A DNA stretch of 49,356 nt from Candidatus Woesearchaeota archaeon (GTDB lineage Archaea; Nanobdellota; Nanobdellia; Woesearchaeales; GW2011-AR9), in the NCBI GenBank assembly GCA_018303445.1, contig JAGVYE010000049.1, positions 1 to 49,356 of the forward strand, given 5' to 3'. This document shows positions 26,401 to 34,374 of this stretch, piece by piece. Positions within the stretch are counted from its first letter, which is position 1; each line of letters starts with the position of its first letter. Both the position numbers and the translations under genes were made by a program. The notes under the pieces are model-generated. The model had not been told where the DNA came from, did not search any database, and saw only the letters and a program-made list of their open reading frames with translations.

Positions 26401-29400
26401 AAACACAACACAAATAGTTACTGATATGGTAGACTTCACGGTTTTCTTAGATGAAGTCAACGAGCCCATGAGCTGCAATTTTGCCATGAAACCAATTTTG
26501 CCTGCTGGCGATTCCCAAGTGAAGCAAGCAACACGTGAACAGCTCGAGAAAAAAGTTACTTTTAGTGGATTGAAAGGGGTAATTTATGATCTTAACGTCA
26601 CCTGCCGTGATGATCATAATAATATAAACTCGCAACGGCAGCGTTTTACATTCGACTTAGAACAAGATATCGAAATTATCTCCCCGCCATTTTATGGAGC
26701 AGTTAAAGAAACAAATGTGATTTTTGAAATAAAGACAAAAGTAGGGGCAAGCTGTGAGTTATACACAACAGCGGATAATCAGCGCGTCGCAGTTTTTGAG
26801 ATTCTCACAGAAGATGGTAAAACACATCGCACCACCCCTATTCCAGGTTTTATTGAACGTGAGTATGCTGGCGAGTATAAAGTACTTTGTAATGAATTAC
26901 TCAGCAATGAGCCATTTGAAGATTTTTTCCATTTTCGTGTTGACTTCACTCCTCCTGAGACACAAATCGTATTGAAGGAAGGTTCCCGCGAAGTTAAACC
27001 TACTGCTTATGGCTGGAAAGAGTTCTTTATTAAGGGAGTAACAGTTGATCTTGTTTGCAAGAAAGAAGGGTTTGATTGTGATAAAGCTTTTTATTGTCTA
27101 GGAGAAGGATGTGAAGTGGTTTCAAAGAATGACAATTATAAAGAATTTACCGAAGTACTCCACTTTAATACGTCAACGGCGATTTGCTATTTTTCTACCG
27201 ACGTTGCGAAGAATAAAGTCTATAATCCGTTTTGCGGAATGATCAAAATAGAAGGGTATGGTGTCCAGCTAGAGGAACCATTGAGGCATTATTTTAATGA
27301 AGAGCAGTGGGGAGTCAGTGCTACGCCCATTTTTGAGTTGGAATTTTCTACAAGGATTCCTACAACCGAATGCCGGTTTGACTTTACGGAAAAATTCGAC
27401 TATGCTTCTTTGCCAAAACATAAAATTCTCAGACCACAGGGAGCAAATGTTTACCGACTAGAAGAATTCCCCGCAAGCGTCTTCACAGTCTATCCTCAAG
27501 ATGGAGGGGTAAAAGAAATTTATGTTCGTTGTGAAAGCGGGGGGGAAATAGGCCCAATGCAAAAAATTAATCTTGAATATGATCCCACGCCGCCTGAAAT
27601 TGATGAGGCGGCAGCTGAACCAAAAATTGTCGTTGAAGGAATTAATACTCAACTCTTTGTTAAAACTGATGATAAAACTCTTTGTCGTTACAGTGATAAT
27701 TCTGAAGGGATAGGAAGCAGGGAATATAATTCTATGGAGAGACCTTTCCCTGATGAGCAGAAACGAGTTCTTCATCGTGCTCATGAAGAGATATTTACAA
27801 TTAGTTTTGTCGGCGCTAAAAAAGAATATAAATTAAATGTACAATGCAAAAATGCCGCGGGAAATTTATCTGAAGTTAAAGAAATAGTCTTTACTGTCGA
27901 TTATTCGCAGGTAGGAAATATCGTCTCCATTTCTCCTCAAGGAGGGTTATTTAAAGAAACAAAAATCCCTTTCTCAGTGCAAACAACTCACAAGGCTTTC
28001 TGTGAGTATCGCATCAATGACACTTTTATTCCTTTTAGCCAAGGGGCTGACACGAGAAGTCACTCTACTCTCTTTCAGGCTCTTTTGGAAAAAGAGTACA
28101 AAATTCCTCTACGCTGCACACTTGCAGACAGAAAAGCAGAAAGCGAGATTCGCTTTACAGTAGATAGAACAGCTCCAGTTATTACCCGCGTTGATGATGG
28201 AAATTATACCTGCGGCGGCGATTTTATTTCGGTCTTTGTCACTCACCCTAACGAAAGTTCTATTGCTTCCTATCGCTATGAGTTATATGAGATAGGAGAA
28301 GATAAATCACGCTTAGTTATAGCTTTACCTTCAACTCGAAATACAACGATAGCTGGCTCGGGCAGTTCTAGTGGTCGCTCCGGTTCTTCTGCCACTTCTT
28401 CAAGTATTTTCACATCAACGCTAAGAGGGTCTTCAGTAAGTCCTAAAGGGACGCTTATAACGAGCCAAATTGTTGATGCTACTCAGCCGTTAAAAATTCT
28501 TACTTCTACATTAAAAGAGAATTATACTTATAAGGTGAAAGTTTTGGCTCAAGATAATGCTGGTAATACGGGGCAATTTGCTGAAAGTGATGGGGTGACG
28601 GTTGTTTCGAAGAACTTTACTGCCTGTACGCAGCAACAGGATCGCCCAGCAGGTGGTCCGGTGGTTGAATTCAGCATCGACGACGCTTCTTGTACTTCTC
28701 TTTCAGTACAATTGGAATGCAAAGATAGTATCGGATGCAAAGATATTAAAATAGGTCAGCATGGAACGTCTACCATTTGTAATGCCACGACACCATATAC
28801 CAGTTCTCCTCTAACCTTTACGAAAACAAGTTTCCTTTGTTATCGTGTAGAAAATAACGCTGGGAAAAATGGGACTCAAATAAAAAAAATCACCTTTCCT
28901 GATGCTGATGGAGATGGAGTTACAGATCGCTGTGATAAATGTACGGCCACAGCGGCCGGAAAACGCACTGATGAAGAAGGTTGTGCTACGGGAGACGCTC
29001 CTCCTGACAAGCCAAAACAGGATACTGATACGGATGGACTTCCTGATTATTGGGAGCGTATTTATAATTCCATTGTTTGCGCTTTAAATGAAGGCTCGGC
29101 TGATTCTGATCAGGATGGCGTTTCTGACAATGAAGAAGATTATGATAATGATAAAGCAACAAATTATCAGGAGTATCAGTCACGGACGGATCCTTGTTCA
29201 GCAGAAGAAACGCCTCGTAAAAAACCTATAGAAGATGAAAAACTAAAAAGAGGGATTGAATTTCCAGAAATCCCCGGTGATGGGGGAAAATCTCCCCTGT
29301 TGGCTTGGATTCTTTTGGGATTGGGAATTTTACTTGTTTTTGGCGGAAGTGGTTATTTGATTTATTATTATAAGCAAACTCCCACAGCGCAACAAACACG

Positions 29401-29845
29401 TTCTGGCCAACCCATTTCCTCTCGACTTTTAAGTTCACCTCAACAAACAGCGTCAACATCTTCAGGAACTTCTTTTGTTGAAACGTGGCGTCAGAAGTTT
29501 GCTGATTATAAAAAAACAAAAGCAGATAAGGAAAAGGAAAAACAACGCCGTACGGTATTTAGCAGTTTTAACCGGGAATCGGCGTCTATACCTCATGTGG
29601 AGAAAGCTTTGAGTAAAAAAGGCGATGAGTTATCACGTCTTCATGAATTGGCACATCATTATGCGGAAAATAAGGAGATCATTAAGCCTGGTTTGCGTCA
29701 GGAAGAGAAAAGTATCTTTGGCAAGTTGGAAGGCATTGCTCAGCAAACTAAAGATAAGGACATTTCTGAAATAGTGGGCAAGGCTGAGGCAAAAGATATT
29801 TTCTCTCGATTAAAAGAACTAAGCAAGAAGAGAAAAGGGAAATAA
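23456..29845 (+). CDS. Giant modular surface protein (2129 residues)
   Basis: Order of parts: signal peptide (1-28); 16-cysteine module (about 29-175) shared with the preceding protein; two carboxypeptidase-regulatory-like beta domains (about 183-350, e.g. ADGRYFFPQLTPGTYQF) and a third related one; a fibronectin III-like domain (about 440-525); cysteine-rich modules (to about 850); a long run of Ig-like domains with DxxPP linkers (about 850-1690); a Gly/Ser-rich linker (about 1633-1652); thrombospondin type 3-like calcium repeats (DADGDGVTDRCD, DTDTDGLPDYW, DSDQDGVSDNEED; about 1811-1918); one TM (about 1946-1971); and a charged cytoplasmic tail ending IFSRLKELS. Probably an adhesin or envelope stalk. 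The frame is uninterrupted. Confidence 0.85.
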   Translation: MKRQKRGFLVEVVLFLLVLSALVSGQTISGRGCYTFLESNLYCQQLEAGEVQADCRSFPNCDASQEFVPGSDCSDVPECEMITCNVDCQEYPFGKCQQLGLDQGGPAGQPVSDAEYNLWCSEGCCTFPLSITGNTFCQFRLNNYACALRAQQSGVQNPTFVTGVSVEQCLNTICNAGVQFGTVQGVIKSSEGGHLASATITLEGKGMETVSQADGRYFFPQLTPGTYQFRVTVLQHLPASVTISLNPGEQKELNFTLQMITGTGQISGAVSTSGRNLEGVTVSWEGITRGQTLTNANGQFTIRDLPPGEYVFKASKIGYVQKEQRRNIVAGDAISNFDFSLTPVAFQGVQGAVYMDSNMNQRFDESIDQPLPASSIYIDARFRGFSKHPDGSFSIALDKGGDHMIKAVYGTYTSEELPFVVVQGQSAGPYVLFLTELKGECSESGTEKNVEQFSLLHVPGKEVMRLEWRKPCLEVLGYEIVKKKNGILEMSFSASHTQNTFFDDRVNWGESYSYEIVAFYDNNRRSPVPTVQTMTLGDARCEKYYHDDTGWESFCLTEDRKKVFTCSDQNQLQARDCSALDTTGSAHFCARTSPRAADCKDSGICSQLDAEPFGLYHTKDGCYGTSAPERGKAVNFCYFDATRTIVDACSSCATIKNCFEYQSKEACEINSCLGTSCLWIDSAGNSQDVPLVDYSVLFPGLQIPQTVTRETGTGYCVEEEYEKDDMCALCSPNGELFENYYCTAQVCANLGRCFSNPTSEGLPLSFCQACGAMPTRENNCYAYNTELECTSGRPISMEKSVLTLSLDQCEWGRCAWDNPDGMGSCFKDGDANGKDDCADAAFSDAQKAACRIDNSAPQTTLVTEDIPVISTASEKVKFRGNDAAHEDKKQQSALRTLYYCLLSSEAPEECTPESFIEFPFPGKTSDEMIELNLLASPFLQGKQIPGETYTVRFYSKDFFYNQEKVQTASIFIDNAPPSFSIKNTTQIVTDMVDFTVFLDEVNEPMSCNFAMKPILPAGDSQVKQATREQLEKKVTFSGLKGVIYDLNVTCRDDHNNINSQRQRFTFDLEQDIEIISPPFYGAVKETNVIFEIKTKVGASCELYTTADNQRVAVFEILTEDGKTHRTTPIPGFIEREYAGEYKVLCNELLSNEPFEDFFHFRVDFTPPETQIVLKEGSREVKPTAYGWKEFFIKGVTVDLVCKKEGFDCDKAFYCLGEGCEVVSKNDNYKEFTEVLHFNTSTAICYFSTDVAKNKVYNPFCGMIKIEGYGVQLEEPLRHYFNEEQWGVSATPIFELEFSTRIPTTECRFDFTEKFDYASLPKHKILRPQGANVYRLEEFPASVFTVYPQDGGVKEIYVRCESGGEIGPMQKINLEYDPTPPEIDEAAAEPKIVVEGINTQLFVKTDDKTLCRYSDNSEGIGSREYNSMERPFPDEQKRVLHRAHEEIFTISFVGAKKEYKLNVQCKNAAGNLSEVKEIVFTVDYSQVGNIVSISPQGGLFKETKIPFSVQTTHKAFCEYRINDTFIPFSQGADTRSHSTLFQALLEKEYKIPLRCTLADRKAESEIRFTVDRTAPVITRVDDGNYTCGGDFISVFVTHPNESSIASYRYELYEIGEDKSRLVIALPSTRNTTIAGSGSSSGRSGSSATSSSIFTSTLRGSSVSPKGTLITSQIVDATQPLKILTSTLKENYTYKVKVLAQDNAGNTGQFAESDGVTVVSKNFTACTQQQDRPAGGPVVEFSIDDASCTSLSVQLECKDSIGCKDIKIGQHGTSTICNATTPYTSSPLTFTKTSFLCYRVENNAGKNGTQIKKITFPDADGDGVTDRCDKCTATAAGKRTDEEGCATGDAPPDKPKQDTDTDGLPDYWERIYNSIVCALNEGSADSDQDGVSDNEEDYDNDKATNYQEYQSRTDPCSAEETPRKKPIEDEKLKRGIEFPEIPGDGGKSPLLAWILLGLGILLVFGGSGYLIYYYKQTPTAQQTRSGQPISSRLLSSPQQTASTSSGTSFVETWRQKFADYKKTKADKEKEKQRRTVFSSFNRESASIPHVEKALSKKGDELSRLHELAHHYAENKEIIKPGLRQEEKSIFGKLEGIAQQTKDKDISEIVGKAEAKDIFSRLKELSKKRKGK

Positions 29846-30363
29846 TGAGCGACAAACGAGCGATGGGAGTTGGACAAGTTTTCGTTTTTATCGTTGCCGC
29901 CATTACTTTTTCGTTAATCCTCATTTTTGGATACAGAGCAATCAGCAGTTTTTTAAAAAGCGGCGAAGAGGTAGAATTTGTCCAGTTTAAAACTGATGTT
30001 GAAGCTTCCATTCGTAAAATTTATACGGAATATGATTCCGTTCGTATTGAAAAGTTTCGCCTCCCGACAAAGTATAAACAAATTTGTTTTATTGATTTGG
30101 ACGTTTCTCCTTCTCCAGAACAACTGGCGGCATTATGCACAAAAGATGGTCGCGCCTGTACGGTATGGGAAGAATCACAAGGATATGATCTGGAAAATCA
30201 AAACGTTTTTCTTACCCCTCCTGAGCCCGTACAGATGAAAGTTTATAAAATAAAAATGGAGAATGGTTTTTTATGTTTGGATATTATTAACGGCAATTTT
30301 GAACTAGTTTTAGTTGGAAAAGGGGATCATACTGCTCTTTATAAACGTGAGGAGATAACATAA
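29845..30363 (+). CDS. Pilin-like single-pass protein 1
   Basis: 172 residues. The ATG overlaps the stop of the giant gene by one base (TAATG), so translation is coupled. The N-terminus RAMGVGQVFVFIVAAITFSL resembles a class III (archaeal type IV pilin-like) signal: small positive part, G-Q, then a long hydrophobic helix. The extracellular part (about 35-172) has four cysteines and is predicted beta-rich. No known family recognised. Confidence 0.7.
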   Translation: MSDKRAMGVGQVFVFIVAAITFSLILIFGYRAISSFLKSGEEVEFVQFKTDVEASIRKIYTEYDSVRIEKFRLPTKYKQICFIDLDVSPSPEQLAALCTKDGRACTVWEESQGYDLENQNVFLTPPEPVQMKVYKIKMENGFLCLDIINGNFELVLVGKGDHTALYKREEIT

Positions 30364-30394
30364 TACAAATAAATCTTGGAAGTATCAAAAAACA

Positions 30395-31489
30395 ATGGCT
30401 CTTCATAAATCTGTTCATAAATCTGGCCAGGTCGAAATTACATTTAATTGGATTTATGTTTTGATTGCAGGAGTAGTTATCCTTCTTTTTTTTATCGGCA
30501 TCGTCTTTAAACAGAAGGCGGCTTCAGAAGAGAAATTGGCAGGAGATGTCGTGCGTATTTTAGAATCGGTATTCACAGCCGGAGGAGTTTCCGAGAAAAC
30601 AAAAAATTTTATAGATACAAGCGGATTGGCAGATTATACTTTATACTTCCGTTGTCAGGAAGGGGCAGGAGAATTTGGTATTGTCAATAATCCTGCCAGA
30701 ATTGAAAATACTATAAATCCCGTCTTCGCTCCTTCAGAGCTACAAACAAAGAAACTCATCATCTGGAGTTTGCCTTATAGCCTCCCCTATAAAGTGACTG
30801 ACTTTCTCTTTATAACTTCAATTAATACTAAGTATTTAGTATTAGGCGATGGAAATGGCTTTGCCGATGAATTCATGGATGCAACAGAGGGCTTCACACG
30901 GGAACGTGTAACTTTCACTGATTTACAGAATATTAATCCTGGAGCAATTTATCATCTCCGCATTATCGATCTCGAAGGGGTGATTTCTTCTCTTACTCCA
31001 ATACCAGAGAACTTAGCACGAGCGCGTACCCTCACGGCGGTAAGTTTTCGCGGCGACACAGTTTACTATTATCAAAAAAATACTGATAACGAGTGGGAGG
31101 AGCTTAACTCCAACAGTCTCGTTTCCATTATTTCATTAGGTGGAGAGAGAGATGCGGCGAAATACGCAGCCATTTTTGCGGCGGATGCGGAAAGTTATCA
31201 ATGTAATATGCAGAAAGCTTTTCGCCGTTTGCGATACGTCACGGAAGTTTATGCTGAAAAACTGCGTGAATTGGAAACACATTACACGCAGCAGCCCTTG
31301 CCAGCAGGGGAGTGTTTAGCATACATAAATGGATTTACCAATAATCTGGTTCGTTCTGTTGACTTGCAAATGGCCTATGCCAAACTTTGCGAAACAACTT
31401 TTGCTTCTTGCAGCGAGTTGTTGCGCTCTGCTTCTGATATTAAGACTATCAATAACGAGATGCGAAGGCAATGTATCCCTTTATATTAA
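30395..31489 (+). CDS. Pilin-like single-pass protein 2 (364 residues)
   Basis: The N-terminus HKSGQVEITFNWIYVLIAG fits a class III-like signal (G-Q with Glu soon after, then a hydrophobic helix). The large extracellular region has a probable alpha-helical C-terminal third with the spaced cysteines YQCNMQKAF, GECLAY, KLCETTFASC and RQC. It starts 31 nt after the previous gene. Unknown family; likely a bigger subunit of the same structure. Confidence 0.7.
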   Translation: MALHKSVHKSGQVEITFNWIYVLIAGVVILLFFIGIVFKQKAASEEKLAGDVVRILESVFTAGGVSEKTKNFIDTSGLADYTLYFRCQEGAGEFGIVNNPARIENTINPVFAPSELQTKKLIIWSLPYSLPYKVTDFLFITSINTKYLVLGDGNGFADEFMDATEGFTRERVTFTDLQNINPGAIYHLRIIDLEGVISSLTPIPENLARARTLTAVSFRGDTVYYYQKNTDNEWEELNSNSLVSIISLGGERDAAKYAAIFAADAESYQCNMQKAFRRLRYVTEVYAEKLRELETHYTQQPLPAGECLAYINGFTNNLVRSVDLQMAYAKLCETTFASCSELLRSASDIKTINNEMRRQCIPLY

Positions 31490-31522
31490 TATGATAATAT
31501 GAGGAAGTTATGAGGAAGTAAC

Positions 31523-32032
31523 ATGAGAAAAGTCAGGATCACAACTTCAAAAGGACAGTCGCACATGACGGAAACAATTGCGATTCTCTTTATTTTTTTT
31601 GTTTTAGTGTTCTTCGGCATTCTTTTTTACTATAAATATTCTCAGGTATCACTAAAGCAGGAGAAAGAAGAGCTGCTCGGAAAAAGAGCCATCGAAACAA
31701 CATTGAAAGCGCTTTTTTTGCCCGAACTTATCTGCAGCAATGGGGAAGCAGAGCCTGAAGATAATTGCGTTGATATGCTTAAAGTGCGGCATGCTAATGT
31801 GACATTTCGATTACATAATCAAACTTATTTTGATCTTCTTTCTTATTCTAAAATATCAATCTATAAAGTATATCCTGAATCTGAAATTAAAGAACCATTT
31901 GTTTTATATGATAAACCAAAGCCAGATTGGGAAAAAAAAGAAGCAACGTATTTTGTCCTGACTTTACGTGATGAATTACAGGGCCAGGATAATTATGGTT
32001 TTGGTTATATAAAAGTGGAAGTGTATTCATGA
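31523..32032 (+). CDS. Pilin-like single-pass protein 3
   Basis: 169 residues. The N-terminus TTSKGQSHMTETIAILFIFF has the K-G-Q signature, a nearby Glu and a long hydrophobic helix (about 18-40). The remaining domain has two cysteines (ELICSNGE, DNCVD) and a beta-rich look. GAGGAAG precedes the ATG. It overlaps the next gene by 4 bases (ATGA). Confidence 0.7.
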   Translation: MRKVRITTSKGQSHMTETIAILFIFFVLVFFGILFYYKYSQVSLKQEKEELLGKRAIETTLKALFLPELICSNGEAEPEDNCVDMLKVRHANVTFRLHNQTYFDLLSYSKISIYKVYPESEIKEPFVLYDKPKPDWEKKEATYFVLTLRDELQGQDNYGFGYIKVEVYS

Positions 32033-32568
32033 ACAAAGCGCAAATGGAGATGGTGGGTTTAGTCGTGATTGTGATTATGCTTACGTTAGGAATGTTATTC
32101 TTAGCGATATTTGCCTTTAAAGAAGGAACAGAAAAGAAAGTTTTCACCAGGGAAGGGTTAGCATATAGCTCCATGAGCGCGGTTATGAAAACAACCATTG
32201 ATAGCAGCGTATGCGAAGGAAGCTTTCGTCCTAAGATTGGCCAGGAACTTCTGGAGGATTGTGCTCAAAATCACCAAGAATCGCCGAGTGGTTTTTCTTT
32301 GTATAAATGTAATGAGAAACATAGCTGTGTATTTTTACAGGAAATAATCGGCGAACTTCTTCAAGAGACGCTAGGAACATGGAATAAAAGGTATCAATTC
32401 AGATCGACTTTGATCCGTTCCAGCACATCTGAGCCAGAGGAGTTATTGAATATAGTGTCTGTAAAAGGCAATTGCCCTAAAACGAGGGAAAGGGATAGCT
32501 CTGGGATATTCCCCATCCAAGTGCGAAATGCGGGCCTGATCGAGAATGTTTTGTACCTTTGCGATTAA
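32029..32568 (+). CDS. Pilin-like single-pass protein 4
   Basis: 179 residues, coupled to the previous gene by an ATGA overlap. The short N-terminus MNKAQMEMVGLVVIVIML matches the pattern K-A-Q with Glu at +3 followed by a hydrophobic helix. The soluble part holds six cysteines (VCEG, DCAQ, KCNEKHSC, NCPK, LCD). Family not recognised. Confidence 0.7.
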   Translation: MNKAQMEMVGLVVIVIMLTLGMLFLAIFAFKEGTEKKVFTREGLAYSSMSAVMKTTIDSSVCEGSFRPKIGQELLEDCAQNHQESPSGFSLYKCNEKHSCVFLQEIIGELLQETLGTWNKRYQFRSTLIRSSTSEPEELLNIVSVKGNCPKTRERDSSGIFPIQVRNAGLIENVLYLCD

Positions 32569-32589
32569 AATCGGCTAAACTCTTCGCAA

Positions 32590-32602
32590 CCTTTATATAC
32601 CC
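32590..32602 (+). promoter_or_regulatory. Internal TATA box in the surface-protein cluster
   Basis: CCTTTATATACCC is a strong TATA element in an 83-bp gap. A leader of about 30 nt with GAGGTG (32640-32645) precedes the ATG at 32652, so a second transcription unit probably starts here. Confidence 0.6.
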
Positions 32603-32651
32603 TTTTTCTTTTTTAGATCTTTAGTATAAATTAAAAAACGAGGTGTCAAGG

Positions 32652-33008
32652 ATGGTGTCAAAAAAGGGGCAAAGCCTTTCTTTAAATGCAATAATTATCG
32701 CGGCATTAGCATTAATTGTATTAGTCGTCTTAGCCGTACTGTTCATAGGCAAAACTACGGATACGGCTGAGGGCGTGGAAAAAGCATCCGGAGAAGCATC
32801 ATTAGAATTAACGAAAATGAAAGTACGCTATGGCGATTGCCACCCGGCGGATTCCATGGAAAAGGATTTCCTTAAAGCTTATGCTGATTCGGCGACTGCT
32901 GATGAAAAAGATAGGGCAAAGCGAGATTTTCAAGAAATTGTTAATGATTGTAAGCGCTCCGATGAAAAAGCAACTTGTGATCAGACCAGCGGATGTAAAT
33001 GGCAATGA
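32652..33008 (+). CDS. Pilin-like single-pass protein 5
   Basis: 118 residues from the ATG at 32652, chosen because GAGGTG lies 6 nt upstream and the product then begins MVSKKGQSLSLNAIIIAALA, a textbook-looking class III-like signal with K-K-G-Q. The hydrophobic helix is followed by a charged helical region and a cysteine-containing C-terminus (DCHP, DCKR, TCDQTSGCKW). It overlaps the next gene. Confidence 0.7.
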   Translation: MVSKKGQSLSLNAIIIAALALIVLVVLAVLFIGKTTDTAEGVEKASGEASLELTKMKVRYGDCHPADSMEKDFLKAYADSATADEKDRAKRDFQEIVNDCKRSDEKATCDQTSGCKWQ

Positions 33009-33283
33009 GAATGAATAAAAAAGGAGGAAGCGAAATCTGGTGGATTATTGTCGTGGCCGTGGTAGCTTTGGTGGTGATGATCGTTTTAATCGTCATGTTT
33101 ACAGGAAGGAGTAATAGACTGGAGTTGGGTTTGTTGGACTGTGAGAGCAAAGGAGGAAGTTGCGGGTATCTTACAGTAGAAGATTGTCGTGATAATGGTA
33201 AAGGAACACCTTCCACGGCCTTTGAATGTAAAGATTCTCCTGATAAACCTTGTTGTTTTGGCACTAAGAAGAAGGAAACATGA
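33005..33283 (+). CDS. Small pilin-like protein 6
   Basis: About 92 residues. MNKKGGSEIWWIIVVAVVAL gives a K-K-G-G signature and a single hydrophobic helix. The short exposed part has six cysteines (LDCESKGGSCGY, EDCRD, ECKD, PCCFG), a compact disulfide-rich mini-domain. Start choices are ATG 33005 (ATGA overlap, listed), 33011 or 32999. Confidence 0.68.
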   Translation: MRMNKKGGSEIWWIIVVAVVALVVMIVLIVMFTGRSNRLELGLLDCESKGGSCGYLTVEDCRDNGKGTPSTAFECKDSPDKPCCFGTKKKET

Positions 33284-33293
33284 GGTTGCTGCT

Positions 33294-33440
33294 ATGGGGT
33301 GGAATAAGAAGGCAGCGGTTGGCGAAGGAGAGGGAATAAAGGAAAGCATTTCAATAATATTAATTATTATTATCGTTATCCTTATGGTTGCTTTTTTCTT
33401 GTATAAAATTATCTCACTCAAGAATTTGGCACCACCATGA
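33294..33440 (+). CDS. 48-residue single-TM microprotein A
   Basis: From ATG 33294, with GAGGT 7 nt upstream, it encodes 48 residues: a charged N-terminus (WNKKAAVGEGEGIKES) and one hydrophobic helix. The stop overlaps the next start as ATGA. Longer upstream in-frame extensions read through the previous gene and lack an SD. Tight packing in the operon supports a real gene. Confidence 0.6.
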   Translation: MGWNKKAAVGEGEGIKESISIILIIIIVILMVAFFLYKIISLKNLAPP

Positions 33441-33583
33441 ACAAAAAAGGGGAATTAACACTGGAACAAGTAGCCGTTTGGTTACTGATCATCCTCTTCA
33501 TTTTAGTGATGTTTTCCTTTATTTATTTTCTAGGAGGGAATTTTAAAGATCTTATTGGCCGAATAGGAGGGTTATTTGGATGA
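33437..33583 (+). CDS. 48-residue single-TM microprotein B
   Basis: From the ATG at 33437 to the TGA at 33581-33583 the product is 48 residues: MNKKGELTLEQVAVWLLIIL, then a short FKDLIGRIGGLFG tail. K-K-G-E with Glu at +5 is the canonical class III/type IV pilin arrangement. ATGA overlaps at both ends argue that it is translated. It is short enough to be missed by usual gene finders. Confidence 0.65.
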   Translation: MNKKGELTLEQVAVWLLIILFILVMFSFIYFLGGNFKDLIGRIGGLFG

Positions 33584-34374
33584 CCAAAACACTCGAAATC
33601 ATCGTGGTCTTTGTTCTAGTCATTATCGTCGTTCTTTCTATAGGTTGGTTCTCTTACAGACCAGAAGGAGGAGCTGTTTCAAAGATAACAAAGGCTATCC
33701 AAACTCTCATTGCTGGAGCGCCAAAAGTAACTTATGGAGAGAAGGAAATTACGGCCAGCAAACCGACACTGCAAAACCTAAGAAATGAACAAGAGATTAA
33801 GGAACTGCAGAAGACAATTCTCAAAATGAAAAGTTCTGTAAAAAAGTACTGTTTTGCGTCCTATGGTGGCTTTACACCATTTGAAGAAGAAGGCACTTCT
33901 ATAACAGCAAGGTATGATCAGAAAGATGATGAAACAACGTTTCAAATTTCTGGAGGAGTAGGTGGAAGACAACAGCTTAGGGATTTAGAATTTTCTATAA
34001 AAGAAATTGTCCCATGCGTCATTGCTGGAAGTTCTACCATAACTAAATCTTTTGAAGGCAGTTTTCTGAATACTAATTTGTGGGATGATAAAAGAAGCAA
34101 GATAGAACCTAATCATTATAATCCCGTTACGCAACTCATCATTAATCACGAAGGCATAAATTATGGCCAAGGCGTCCATGATTTTTTTGAAGACGGGGGA
34201 TATCTTTATACTCCGGATAACAAACATATTTGTTTTTTTCCAACTATTGATGGTACAAATAGCTGTCGGGTAAATACGGCAGAAGGATTAGATGACGATT
34301 GTTTAGGCGAAGCGGCAGGGAAGGAAAATAGTATTCCTGCCCAACTGCAAAAAGGAACGTTGCAAGAATGTTAA
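33580..34374 (+). CDS. Single-pass surface protein 7
   Basis: 264 residues with an N-terminal membrane helix (about 5-25) after a short MTKTLE start and no K-G-Q motif. A basic/helical linker (about 55-90) leads to a domain with cysteines (YCFASYGGFTPF, PCVI, ICFF, SCRV, DCLG, QEC). The motif KYCFASYGGF is similar in type to cysteine-containing segments elsewhere in the cluster. Coupled to genes on both sides. Function unknown. Confidence 0.65.
   Translation: MTKTLEIIVVFVLVIIVVLSIGWFSYRPEGGAVSKITKAIQTLIAGAPKVTYGEKEITASKPTLQNLRNEQEIKELQKTILKMKSSVKKYCFASYGGFTPFEEEGTSITARYDQKDDETTFQISGGVGGRQQLRDLEFSIKEIVPCVIAGSSTITKSFEGSFLNTNLWDDKRSKIEPNHYNPVTQLIINHEGINYGQGVHDFFEDGGYLYTPDNKHICFFPTIDGTNSCRVNTAEGLDDDCLGEAAGKENSIPAQLQKGTLQEC

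Noticed and set aside
24000-28900. Possible frameshift or gene fusion in the giant surface gene
   Set aside because: The frame is continuous, domain boundaries are orderly and no change in codon character is apparent.
32808-33264. Several minus-strand frames opposite the short pilin-like genes
   Set aside because: All are mirror frames of overlapping plus-strand genes that show SD sites and ATGA coupling.
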